Below are positions 22,583 through 28,769 of a DNA stretch of 29,451 bases, in pieces; the first letter of the stretch is position 1, and every line of letters starts with the position of its first letter. The DNA is taken from positions 1 through 29,451 of the forward strand of contig JAVBOC010000014.1 of NCBI GenBank assembly GCA_031550975.1, read 5' to 3'. The translations under genes and the position numbers were made by a program. Source of the stretch: UBA947 sp031550975 (GTDB lineage: Bacteria; Cyanobacteriota; Vampirovibrionia; Gastranaerophilales; Gastranaerophilaceae). Below the pieces are notes generated by a model. The model did no database searches. It was not told the DNA's origin and saw nothing but the letters and a program-made list of their open reading frames with translations.

Positions 22583-23743
22583 TTAATTTGATAATAATTT
22601 CAACCAGCTGCGGACTATTTTTGCTACATTATCAAACCCGTCAAGCAGACCAAGGTTTTTAGGTTCAATATTTCTGTTCCAAACAAGCAGCGGCACATGT
22701 TCGCGAGTGTGATCAGTTCCCGGAACCGTCGGGTCGCAGCCGTGGTCAGCGGTGATAATTAGTAAATCATCGTCAGTCATATTTTCCATAATCGGGGTTA
22801 AATAACTATCGACTTCTTCAATCGCTCGCCCATAACCCGCCGCGTCATTGCGGTGTCCGTAGAGCATGTCGGTATCAACGAGGTTTGTGAATATTAAGGT
22901 CGAACTGTTGAATGGTTGAATAGTTGAATGGTCCATAACAGCCTCAAGCGTCAATTCTAACCCTTCTTTGTTTGAACCCGTGTGAACTGCTTTTGTTATA
23001 CCCGAGCCTGTATAAATATCTTCGATTTTTCCTATGCCATAGACGCTTCCGCCCTTTTCTTCAATCTCGTTCAAGACAGTGTGCGGCGGAATCATCGAAT
23101 AATCCCGTCTGTCTTTTGAAATCCGTGTTGGTTTGCCATCAATTATTTTGTAAGGTCGCGCGATTACACGCGAAACATTATAATTCCCTTCATCAAGCAA
23201 TTTACGCGCGATTTCGCACCATTTGTAAAGTGTTTCAAGCGGGATTAAATCTGTGTCAACCGCGATTTGGAAAACGCTGTCTGCGCTTGTGTAAACTATC
23301 GGAAATTTTGTCGCGTGATGTTCGTCGTTTAATTCTTCAATAATCGCTGTGCCGCTAGCGGGTTTGTTTGCTAAAATGCCTCCACAGTTGGTTTGTGCGA
23401 TGAATTTCTCGATTAATTCTTGCGGGAAGCCTTGCGGGAATGTCGCAAAAGGTTTGGTCAAAATCGCACCGGCAATCTCCCAATGACCTGTTGTTGTGTC
23501 TTTACCGGGGGATTTTTCAGCCATTGTGCCATATTGACCTGTAGGGTTTTGAGTCTTATCAATCCCTTTAAAATCCTGAATATTTCCGAGCCCCATTTTT
23601 TGCATGTTAGGAACATTAAGCCCGCCGCAAAATTCGCAGACATTTTTTAAGGTATTGCACTGCGGGATGTCGCCATAATCCGCGCAATCTGCCATCGCGC
23701 CAATACCCATCGAATCAATTACGACTAAAATTACTCTTTTCAT
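22583..23743 (-). CDS. deoB: Phosphopentomutase DeoB
   Basis: Moves phosphate between C1 and C5 of ribose and deoxyribose, linking nucleoside breakdown to the pentose phosphate pathway. It belongs to the alkaline-phosphatase superfamily and needs two Mn2+. Visible landmarks: IDSMGIGAM (metal Asp, N-terminus), SPGKDTTTGHWE with the phosphorylated Thr, VDTDMLYGHRNDAAGYG, and the late metal site ITADHGCDPTVPGTDHTREHVPLL. 386 residues is the usual length. Around residue 271 an octamer tandem repeat is translated as HSTIQPFNSST just before LIFTNLVDTDM, a surface loop in family members, so the insert is in-frame and the protein looks intact. The start appears leaderless (TGCTAAAAT six bases before ATG). 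Confidence 0.95.
   Translation of the reverse strand: MKRVILVVIDSMGIGAMADCADYGDIPQCNTLKNVCEFCGGLNVPNMQKMGLGNIQDFKGIDKTQNPTGQYGTMAEKSPGKDTTTGHWEIAGAILTKPFATFPQGFPQELIEKFIAQTNCGGILANKPASGTAIIEELNDEHHATKFPIVYTSADSVFQIAVDTDLIPLETLYKWCEIARKLLDEGNYNVSRVIARPYKIIDGKPTRISKDRRDYSMIPPHTVLNEIEEKGGSVYGIGKIEDIYTGSGITKAVHTGSNKEGLELTLEAVMDHSTIQPFNSSTLIFTNLVDTDMLYGHRNDAAGYGRAIEEVDSYLTPIMENMTDDDLLIITADHGCDPTVPGTDHTREHVPLLVWNRNIEPKNLGLLDGFDNVAKIVRSWLKLLSN
22900..22933. repeat. In-frame octamer tandem repeat inside deoB
   Basis: On the deoB sense (minus) strand about four units of CCATTCAA-type sequence (plus strand: GTTGAATG, GTTGAATA, GTTGAATG and a diverged unit). Translated as HSTIQPFNSST. The same repeat is at 24872-24909 and 25488-25523, also inside coding sequence and in the same sense. 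Confidence 0.88.
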
Positions 23744-23749
23744 GTCTTT

Positions 23750-23758
23750 ATTTTAGCA
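23750..23758 (-). promoter_or_regulatory. Extended -10 for a leaderless deoB start
   Basis: Minus strand TGCTAAAAT, ending six bases before the ATG at 23743. A TTGACA further upstream is 26 bases away, too far for a -35. It lies at the very end of the HTH gene. Confidence 0.6.
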
Positions 23759-23766
23759 TGGATTTG

Positions 23767-23994
23767 TTATAATTTATAATTTGTCAAATCAGAAACTTCA
23801 ATACCAAAAGCTTGTGCAAGTTTGTAGAGTGTTAAATATTTCATGTTATTATGACCATTTTCAATCAAACTAATTGACTTTATATCAAGACCAGAAATTT
23901 CAGATAGTTCTTCCTGAGACATTTTCTTCAGTGTTCTGCAGAAACGAATCTTAGTACCTAACTTTATGAGTTCTTCTCTTTCTTTGTTGCTCAT
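23767..23994 (-). CDS. XRE-family HTH transcriptional regulator
   Basis: A 75-residue Cro/C1-type DNA-binding protein. Starts MSNKEREELIKLGTKIRFCR; the HTH is MSQEELSEISGLDIKSISLIENGHNN, where helices 2 and 3 sit around residues 27-47, followed by YLTLYKLAQAFGIEVSDL, typical of the fold. Nothing beyond the HTH core is present. A longer frame reaches 24135 but the extra 47 residues lie across the opposite promoter and are not credible. No Shine-Dalgarno; TAGAAT (minus strand, 24007-24002) ends seven bases before the ATG, so it may be near-leaderless. It faces a 55-residue ORF across a shared control region with a nested inverted repeat, so autoregulation or control of that ORF is likely. Co-directional with deoB, 23 bases apart. 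Confidence 0.85.
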   Translation of the reverse strand: MSNKEREELIKLGTKIRFCRTLKKMSQEELSEISGLDIKSISLIENGHNNMKYLTLYKLAQAFGIEVSDLTNYKL

Positions 23995-24012
23995 AATAAA
24001 CATTCTAAATTG

Positions 24013-24078
24013 TTGACAAATTTTTTCCATAGAGTTACAATGCTTAATAATGGAATGTAATCCATATAAAAGCATTGT
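24013..24078 (+). promoter_or_regulatory. Promoter and nested inverted repeat between the HTH gene and a 55-residue ORF
   Basis: TTGACA (24013-24018), exactly 17 bases, TACAAT (24036-24041): the best consensus promoter in the window. An inverted repeat is centred at 24057.5: ACAATGCTT (24037-24045) with AAGCATTGT (24070-24078), and inside it ATGGA (24050-24054) with TCCAT (24061-24065). The left arm covers the -10, a good place for a repressor; as RNA it would be a hairpin in the leader. Confidence 0.72.
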
Positions 24079-24090
24079 GCGGGGTAAAAT

Positions 24091-24258
24091 ATGCAAAAAT
24101 ATACATGGTTGGATTTGGTGGAATTGGAGTTGCAATCCATAGAAACCAGCGCCGCCGAAATGAACTCCAGAGTTTATATCATCAAGGAATATTTGGAATT
24201 TGCCAAGAAAGAAACGGGCAATATAACTTTTGAGGAATGGAAAAAGTTATTTCATTGA
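24091..24258 (+). CDS. 55-residue ORF divergent from the HTH regulator
   Basis: MQKYTWLDLVELELQSIE... ending ITFEEWKKLFH. It is a small acidic, helical, Trp-containing protein with no recognisable domain. Evidence: a near-perfect promoter (TTGACA, 17 bases, TACAAT) ahead of it, GCGGGGT shortly before the ATG, and a coding-like protein sequence with balanced composition. It faces the HTH gene, an arrangement seen in toxin/antitoxin and other small regulatory pairs, but nothing in the sequence identifies a toxin. The stop is 35 bases from the 3' end of the M16 protease gene on the opposite strand. Moderate confidence only. Confidence 0.6.
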   Translation: MQKYTWLDLVELELQSIETSAAEMNSRVYIIKEYLEFAKKETGNITFEEWKKLFH

Positions 24259-24292
24259 TTTCCCACAGGATGACAGGGAGGATAAATATTTT

Positions 24293-26830
24293 TTACTTGT
24301 CTTTGACGACTGAAAGAATATATTTATCGTTGAAGTATTTGTTTGCCGCTTCGGTTATGTCGGTTATAGTGACGGCGTTGATTAGTTTTTCGTATTCTTT
24401 GCCGAAATCTTTTCCGCGTCCGGAAGCCTCAAACCAGCCGAGGGTCGCTGCTTTTTCAGAATTGGTTTCTTGCGATAAAATATATTGGCCGATTAATTTT
24501 TCTTTCGCATCTTGAAGCTCTTTTGTGCCGACAAATTCGGTTTTGAAGCGATAAACTTCTTCAAAGAGTTTTGATTTTGCTTTATCTAAGTTCTCCGGGT
24601 TTGTGCCGATAAAGACTATAAACGCACCGCGCAGGACGTTTGCCGCATATTGCGAACCCAATTGGTAAGCTAAACCGTCTTTTACTCGCAGATTTACAAA
24701 CAACCTCGAACTCATGCCCGAGCCTAAAATCGCGTCAATCACTTCGAGCGTCGCGTAATCTTTTTTGCTCAAAAGTCCCGGTGCTTGCCAGCCGATTAAA
24801 ATCCAATCGGTTTTAAGGTCTTTAATCTCTCTGGTGACAGTCTTTGAAGCAGTTAACGCCGGAACCTCAAAAGTTGAATAGTTGAACGCTTGAGTGGTTG
24901 AATGGTTATTGGCAAGAATCTTGTTGAAATCCTGCTGAGCGGTTTTCTCATCGACGTTTCCGTTAATTGAAATCACCAAATTTTGTGGGTCAAAAATGGT
25001 TTTGTAATACGCTACAATATCTTCGCGTTTGATTGTCGGGAGTGTTTTTTCCCAAACTTTAGGGGAAGTCGAATAAGCCGAATTGCCGTAAATGAGTCCT
25101 TTGTATTCTTCAATCGCGATGTTAAATGGCTTGTCACGGCTTGCTTTTATGCCGTTTAGTTTTTCGTTTCTGACTTTTTCGATTTCAGTTTCAGGAAAAG
25201 TCGCGTTGTTAATAAGTTCGTTTAAGATATCGAGGGTTTTGGCGTATTCGTTTTTTGTGGTTAAAACACTGAGTTTAAAAGTGTCTACGTTAATTGCCGG
25301 CGATACTTTTATCCCATTGTCTTCAAGCAACTGCGCAAGTTCAACCGAAGAATATTTTTTTGTACCTTTGGTCATAACAGATGCGACCATCCCAGCGGTT
25401 CCCGGGATTTTTTCGGTCAACTGACCGCCTTTGGAATAAATTGTTATCGCGATAATATCGTTTGTCGCATTCGGGGTTACGATAAGAGTTGAGCGGTTGG
25501 ATGGTTGAACTGTTGAATGGTTAATTTTTTTTTCAGTTTCAAAATCTTCCGGTAAAACGATTGATACCGCGCTTTTTTCTTTGCCAAGATATTTGTTAGC
25601 CACGCGTTTAACGTCCGCTGCGGTTACTTTTTTTACGTTAGCGATATAGTTTTCATACATTTTTATGTCGTCTGCTGTAACCATTGTGTAGCCGATTTCG
25701 GTCGCAATATTTGTGATGGATTCTCGCGAATAATATGTGTCGCGCTCGATTATGTTTTTTGCCAAACTTAATTGAGCGGGGGTTACGCCTTGTGTTTGGA
25801 TTTTGGTTATTTCTTCAAAGATTGCAGCCTCGAGCTTTTCATAATTTCCCGGTTCAAAATTGCTGCTGATGTAGAAAATCCCGTCGTCTTTAGCGCCGCC
25901 GTCAGAAGCGTCAATATCAAACGCCAGCTGCTTTTGCTCTTTAATCGTTTGGTTCAAAACAGACGAACGCCCGTCGCCAAGGATTGTCGCAAGCACATCC
26001 AACGCAAAAATATCAGGGTCAGAGACCTTTACCCCGCGGAAGCCGATTAGCATATAAGCGCACTGGCATGGGAATTTCGCCACCATGCGTTTTTGCGAAG
26101 TTAAAAACTGCTCTTTTGGATAAATATTTTTAATTGGTTTCTTTGCACTGCAGCAAAAATCTTTTTTAACCAATTCAAGCGCCCTTGCTTTATCCACATC
26201 GCCCACAATTATCGTAACCATATTCGACGGGTTGTAATAATTATGGTAGTAATTCATAATTTCTTCGCGCGTGATATTGCTGATAATGTCGCTTGTGCCA
26301 ATGACTTTGCGCTTGTAAGGATGTGTTGTATAAAGCATGCTGACCAAATTGTCATAGACGAGTGAACCCGGTGAGTTCTGGTCTTTAGCGATTTCTTCTA
26401 AAACAACTTTGCGCTCCATTTCCAATTCTTTTCTCGGGACAAGCGGGTTTAAAAGCATATCAGCGTGAAGTTCGAGCGCTGTGGCAAAATCCTTTGACGG
26501 GATAGTTATATAATAATGCGTGAAATCTTTACTCGTCGCCGCGTTTGTTACAGCGCCTTTGTTTTCAAGGATTTTGTCGAAATCACCCGGCGGGTGTTCT
26601 TTTGTGCCTTTAAAAAACAGATGCTCAAGAAAATGCGAAACGCCATTGTTTTTGTCGTCTTCATTAATCGACCCCGTTTTAATCCACGTATCAATCGTTA
26701 CAATCGGGTTGGTTTTAACCTCCTGGATTATAACAGTTTGCCCGTTTTCTAATTTATAAATCTCATGTTCGTTTGCGAGTGCAAAACTTCCCACAAACAA
26801 CAAAAATAATAAAACAAGTAATTTTTTCAT
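24293..26830 (-). CDS. M16-family zinc metallopeptidase, secreted, two-domain
   Basis: An 845-residue pitrilysin/insulinase-like peptidase that likely cuts peptides in the periplasm. A signal peptide (MKKLLVLLFLLFVGSFALA) opens the protein. The zinc-binding HFLEH is at residues 66-70 with the third ligand region in ERKVVLEEIAKD about 76 residues further. The first M16 half ends near 430; the second half (about 445-845) lacks the HxxEH motif and contains the family's VISINGNVDEKTA and LGSGMSSRLFVNLR segments. Two octamer tandem repeats are translated in-frame: INHSTVQPSNRSTLI (about 434-448), at the junction of the halves, and NNHSTTQAFNYSTFE (about 640-654), in a linker. Start supported by GGGAGAG before the ATG. 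The frame stays open throughout, so the inserts appear tolerated. Confidence 0.93.
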   Translation of the reverse strand: MKKLLVLLFLLFVGSFALANEHEIYKLENGQTVIIQEVKTNPIVTIDTWIKTGSINEDDKNNGVSHFLEHLFFKGTKEHPPGDFDKILENKGAVTNAATSKDFTHYYITIPSKDFATALELHADMLLNPLVPRKELEMERKVVLEEIAKDQNSPGSLVYDNLVSMLYTTHPYKRKVIGTSDIISNITREEIMNYYHNYYNPSNMVTIIVGDVDKARALELVKKDFCCSAKKPIKNIYPKEQFLTSQKRMVAKFPCQCAYMLIGFRGVKVSDPDIFALDVLATILGDGRSSVLNQTIKEQKQLAFDIDASDGGAKDDGIFYISSNFEPGNYEKLEAAIFEEITKIQTQGVTPAQLSLAKNIIERDTYYSRESITNIATEIGYTMVTADDIKMYENYIANVKKVTAADVKRVANKYLGKEKSAVSIVLPEDFETEKKINHSTVQPSNRSTLIVTPNATNDIIAITIYSKGGQLTEKIPGTAGMVASVMTKGTKKYSSVELAQLLEDNGIKVSPAINVDTFKLSVLTTKNEYAKTLDILNELINNATFPETEIEKVRNEKLNGIKASRDKPFNIAIEEYKGLIYGNSAYSTSPKVWEKTLPTIKREDIVAYYKTIFDPQNLVISINGNVDEKTAQQDFNKILANNHSTTQAFNYSTFEVPALTASKTVTREIKDLKTDWILIGWQAPGLLSKKDYATLEVIDAILGSGMSSRLFVNLRVKDGLAYQLGSQYAANVLRGAFIVFIGTNPENLDKAKSKLFEEVYRFKTEFVGTKELQDAKEKLIGQYILSQETNSEKAATLGWFEASGRGKDFGKEYEKLINAVTITDITEAANKYFNDKYILSVVKDK
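24872..24909. repeat. In-frame octamer tandem repeat in the M16 protease, second copy
   Basis: Four octamer units on the plus strand, GTTGAATA, GTTGAACG, CTTGAGTG, GTTGAATG; on the coding strand they read as NHSTTQAFNYSTF. It lies in a predicted linker in the second half of the protease. Confidence 0.88.
25488..25523. repeat. In-frame octamer tandem repeat in the M16 protease, first copy
   Basis: Four octamer units on the plus strand, GTTGAGCG, GTTGGATG, GTTGAACT, GTTGAATG; translated as INHSTVQPSNRSTL at the junction between the two M16 halves. Confidence 0.88.
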
Positions 26831-26889
26831 TTTGAAACTCTCCCTGTCTACATTTTACACAAAAAATACAATAAGCATATACCCCTGTG

Positions 26890-26922
26890 GTTAGGGATTA
26901 GGGACTAGGGAATAGGGATTAG
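26890..26922. repeat. Heptamer short tandem repeats upstream of the M16 protease
   Basis: Units TTAGGGA, TTAGGGA, CTAGGGA, ATAGGGA, then TTAG, in the gap between the small protein gene and the protease start. Same type as 19627-19682. No coding function is possible: both strands contain stops. Confidence 0.88.
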
Positions 26923-26949
26923 CAAATGGAAGTAAGTGAAGTTGCGACA

Positions 26950-27291
26950 TTATTTCTTAAAGCAGAATTTTTTAACCAGATAACCTATTCCGCCCAGTGC
27001 AAGTGCTCCGGCAAGAATTGAAGATATTTTTACTGAGCTCTCAGTTTTTTTAGTGTTTTGCGGGGCGGATTTTTTTGTTCCCTCAAAGATATCGCGTTGA
27101 ATCTGTAAGGATTCCCCTGTCGCGACGTTGTGTGAATACAAAACAGGACGCAGCAAAGCGTCAGGCGGGATATTTTGCCCGACAACCGCGTTACCAACTT
27201 CGTCCTTTGTGAGCTTCATGTTTGCATTGTACTCATTTACACTGTTGGCGCTGTTTTTTTGGCCGATGCCGTATACATTCACACTTTCCAT
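26950..27291 (-). CDS. Small protein with C-terminal membrane anchor, unknown function
   Basis: A 113-residue protein: a soluble Asn/Val-rich N-terminal part (MESVNVYGIGQKNSANSVNE), a middle with GQNIPPDALLRPVLYSHNVA, and a C-terminal hydrophobic helix followed by basic residues (ISSILAGALALGGIGYLVKK, then FCFKK), the layout of a tail-anchored protein. No signal peptide. I do not recognise it. Divergent from perR. The minus-strand TGTTTTAAT ends six bases before the ATG, so the mRNA may be leaderless; GAGGG directly before the ATG is too close to act normally as a ribosome site. Confidence 0.75.
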   Translation of the reverse strand: MESVNVYGIGQKNSANSVNEYNANMKLTKDEVGNAVVGQNIPPDALLRPVLYSHNVATGESLQIQRDIFEGTKKSAPQNTKKTESSVKISSILAGALALGGIGYLVKKFCFKK

Positions 27292-27297
27292 ACCCTC

Positions 27298-27306
27298 ATT
27301 AAAACA
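27298..27306 (-). promoter_or_regulatory. Extended -10 for the tail-anchored-like protein gene
   Basis: Minus strand TGTTTTAAT, six bases before the ATG at 27291. Weaker match than the other extended -10 sites here. Confidence 0.4.
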
Positions 27307-27354
27307 AAACGAGTTGAAAAATTGCCCTTTGTATTAAGATATATTTCTTATGAG

Positions 27355-27391
27355 TTGACAAACGAGCTTAAAAAAGTGATAATAGTTATCA
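27355..27391 (+). promoter_or_regulatory. perR promoter with Fur/PerR-type box on the -10
   Basis: TTGACA (27355-27360), 17 bases, GATAAT (27378-27383). TGATAATAGTTATCA (27377-27391) covers the -10: a 7-1-7 inverted repeat with a single mismatch to the Fur-family consensus TGATAATnATTATCA, and a perfect 6-3-6 palindrome. It predicts negative autoregulation of the gene. Confidence 0.8.
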
Positions 27392-27408
27392 TAAATCGGA
27401 GAACTCCA

Positions 27409-27780
27409 GTGAACTATTCGCGTCAAAGACAGGTCATAACTGAGGCATTAGAAGATAATGTTGTGCATCCGACTGCGGAATATCTCTATGGAATCCTGAA
27501 ACAAACCGAGCCGAACCTCAGCTTGGCAACGCTTTACCGCAATCTTAACAAAATGGCAGATGCGGGTATGATAAAAAAGATTGAAGGACTTGACGGCAAA
27601 GCACACTACGACCACAACACCCACGAACACTACCATTTTATATGCTCTAAGTGCGGACGCGTGGTGGATATAAACAGTAATATAGCTTCAAATTTAGCCC
27701 ATGAGGCGGAGAGTGAAACGGGTTGTAAAATTGAAAGTTATGATATAATACTCAAAGGCATTTGCCAAGATTGTAGATAA
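27409..27780 (+). CDS. perR: PerR-type Fur-family peroxide-responsive regulator
   Basis: A metal-dependent repressor of 123 residues from a GTG start (MNYSRQRQVITEALEDN), chosen because GGAG sits seven bases upstream and because the longer open frame back to 27175 runs across the promoter and the divergent gene. The winged-helix part has VVHPTAEYLYGILKQ and LATLYRNLNKMADAGMIKKI. The metal-sensing residues match PerR: His in VVHPT, Asp in HYDHN, the two His in EHYHFIC, and Asp rather than Glu in VVDIN. Two CxxC pairs (CSKC, CQDC) make the structural zinc site. An operator-like box lies on its own -10. Directly downstream are rubredoxin and rubrerythrin, the classic peroxide-defence set of anaerobes. 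Fur cannot be fully excluded. Confidence 0.92.
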   Translation: MNYSRQRQVITEALEDNVVHPTAEYLYGILKQTEPNLSLATLYRNLNKMADAGMIKKIEGLDGKAHYDHNTHEHYHFICSKCGRVVDINSNIASNLAHEAESETGCKIESYDIILKGICQDCR

Positions 27781-27800
27781 TAATATATAACAGTAGAACA

Positions 27801-27900
27801 GTGTGAATCGTGAATAGTAAATAGTGAATTGACCAACCAAAAAAAATATTCATGCAAAGCATTTGATGAACTATTCACCACTCACGACTCACTATTCACC
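27801..27900. repeat. Heptamer repeats (GTGAATA type) forming a long hairpin before the rubredoxin gene
   Basis: Left arm 27801-27830 has units GTGAATC, GTGAATA, GTAAATA, GTGAATT. Right arm 27868-27900 is the complementary form (ACTATTCAC, ACTCACGAC, ACTATTCAC). They can pair imperfectly around a 37-base loop that itself holds ATGC/GCAT. It separates perR from the two downstream genes and could set their relative expression. Confidence 0.8.
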
Positions 27901-27917
27901 AAAAAAAGGAGACGCTT

Positions 27918-28055
27918 ATGGAAAATTACGTATGCAACGTATGCGGATATGTTTATATCCCGTCAGAAAATGACAATATTGCTTTTGAGGATCAATCGGA
28001 TGATTATACTTGTCCGGTTTGTGCTGTAGGTAAAGAGAACTTTGAAAAGGAGTAA
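27918..28055 (+). CDS. Rubredoxin
   Basis: A 45-residue Fe(Cys)4 protein: MENYVCNVCGYVYIPSENDN and, later, YTCPVCAVGKENFEKE. Cys 6 and 9 and Cys 32 and 35 give the two CxxCG/CPxC knuckles; the GYVY and DDYxCPVC residues are classic. Slightly shorter than the usual 52-54 residues, with a compressed middle. An AAAGGAG eight bases before the ATG fixes the start. It carries electrons to rubrerythrin, whose gene starts six bases after its stop. Confidence 0.97.
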   Translation: MENYVCNVCGYVYIPSENDNIAFEDQSDDYTCPVCAVGKENFEKE

Positions 28056-28061
28056 ACAAAA

Positions 28062-28607
28062 ATGACAAAAGATATTAAAGGAACAAAAACAGAAAAGAAT
28101 TTGGAAACAGCATTCGCCGGCGAGTCTATGGCGAGAAATAAATACACGTATTACGCCGGACAAGCTAAAAAAGATGGCTATGTTCAGATAAGCAAAATTT
28201 TTGAAGAAACTGCTAATAACGAAAAAGAACACGCAAAAATTTGGTTCAAGTGGCTTCACGGCGGAAAAGTTCCTGATACTTTGACCAACCTTGAAGATGC
28301 AGCAAGCGGTGAAAACTACGAGTGGACAGACATGTATGCGACGTTCGCAAAAGAAGCTCAAGAGGAGGGTTTCCCTGAATTAGCTTCATTGTTTAGCATG
28401 GTTGCCAAAATCGAAAAAACCCACGAAGACAGATACAGAACTCTATTGTCAAATATCAAAAACGACAAAGTTTTTGAACGCAGTGTAAAGGTTATCTGGG
28501 AATGTGCAAACTGCGGCCACCACTACGAAGGTGAAAAGTCACCGGAACTTTGCCCGGTATGTGCTCACCCGCGTGCGTATTTCATGATTACACCAAGTAA
28601 CTATTAA
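28062..28607 (+). CDS. Rubrerythrin
   Basis: A non-haem di-iron peroxidase reducing H2O2 to water with electrons from rubredoxin. The 181 residues have an N-terminal four-helix bundle with AFAGESMARNKYTYYAGQAK, EETANNEKEHAK and EKTHEDRYRTLL carrying the di-iron Glu and His ligands. A C-terminal rubredoxin-like domain follows with CANCG (about 148-152) and CPVCAHPRAYF. Length and order are typical. The gene is six bases from rubredoxin, with AAGGAG overlapping the rubredoxin stop, so the two are translationally linked. Repression by PerR through the upstream operon promoter is likely, though no separate PerR box is seen here. Confidence 0.97.
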   Translation: MTKDIKGTKTEKNLETAFAGESMARNKYTYYAGQAKKDGYVQISKIFEETANNEKEHAKIWFKWLHGGKVPDTLTNLEDAASGENYEWTDMYATFAKEAQEEGFPELASLFSMVAKIEKTHEDRYRTLLSNIKNDKVFERSVKVIWECANCGHHYEGEKSPELCPVCAHPRAYFMITPSNY

Positions 28608-28627
28608 GCGGCTAATCCCAATTATGG

Positions 28628-28666
28628 CAAAAGCCCTGCAGATTCTCTGTAGGGCTTTTGTATTTT
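28628..28666 (+). terminator. Intrinsic terminator after rubrerythrin
   Basis: Left arm CAAAAGCCCTGCAG (28628-28641), loop ATTCT, right arm CTGTAGGGCTTTTG (28647-28660), one G-T wobble, then TATTTT. It ends the perR-rubredoxin-rubrerythrin unit. Confidence 0.92.
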
Positions 28667-28769
28667 CAGATTCTTATTTCTTTATCTCAAATTATGTCGT
28701 GGATTTTGGGGTTGTTGTATATTAGTAAAAGTACCTGTGCCTATGCCTACGCTAACCTATTATATGTAT

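Noticed and set aside
22900..22933. deoB as a pseudogene broken by repeat insertion
   Set aside because: The insert keeps the reading frame and the motifs before and after it are intact.
23766..23790. TTGACA upstream of deoB as its -35
   Set aside because: It is 26 bases from the TAAAAT -10, too far for a standard spacer; the TG extension is the better explanation.
23994..24135. Extended N-terminus of the HTH regulator (47 extra residues)
   Set aside because: The extension crosses the opposite-strand promoter and nested palindrome, and the standard HTH protein starts at MSNKEREEL.
24237..24515. 92-residue plus-strand frame over the end of the M16 gene
   Set aside because: Antisense to a clear protease gene, with no ribosome site or coding character.
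26890..26922. Heptamer array as a telomere-like or CRISPR feature
   Set aside because: Only four to five seven-base units, no spacers, and no chromosome-end signs.
27175..27408. 78-residue N-terminal extension of PerR
   Set aside because: It overlaps the divergent gene and the perR promoter; the GTG at 27409 has a good ribosome site and gives the normal family start.
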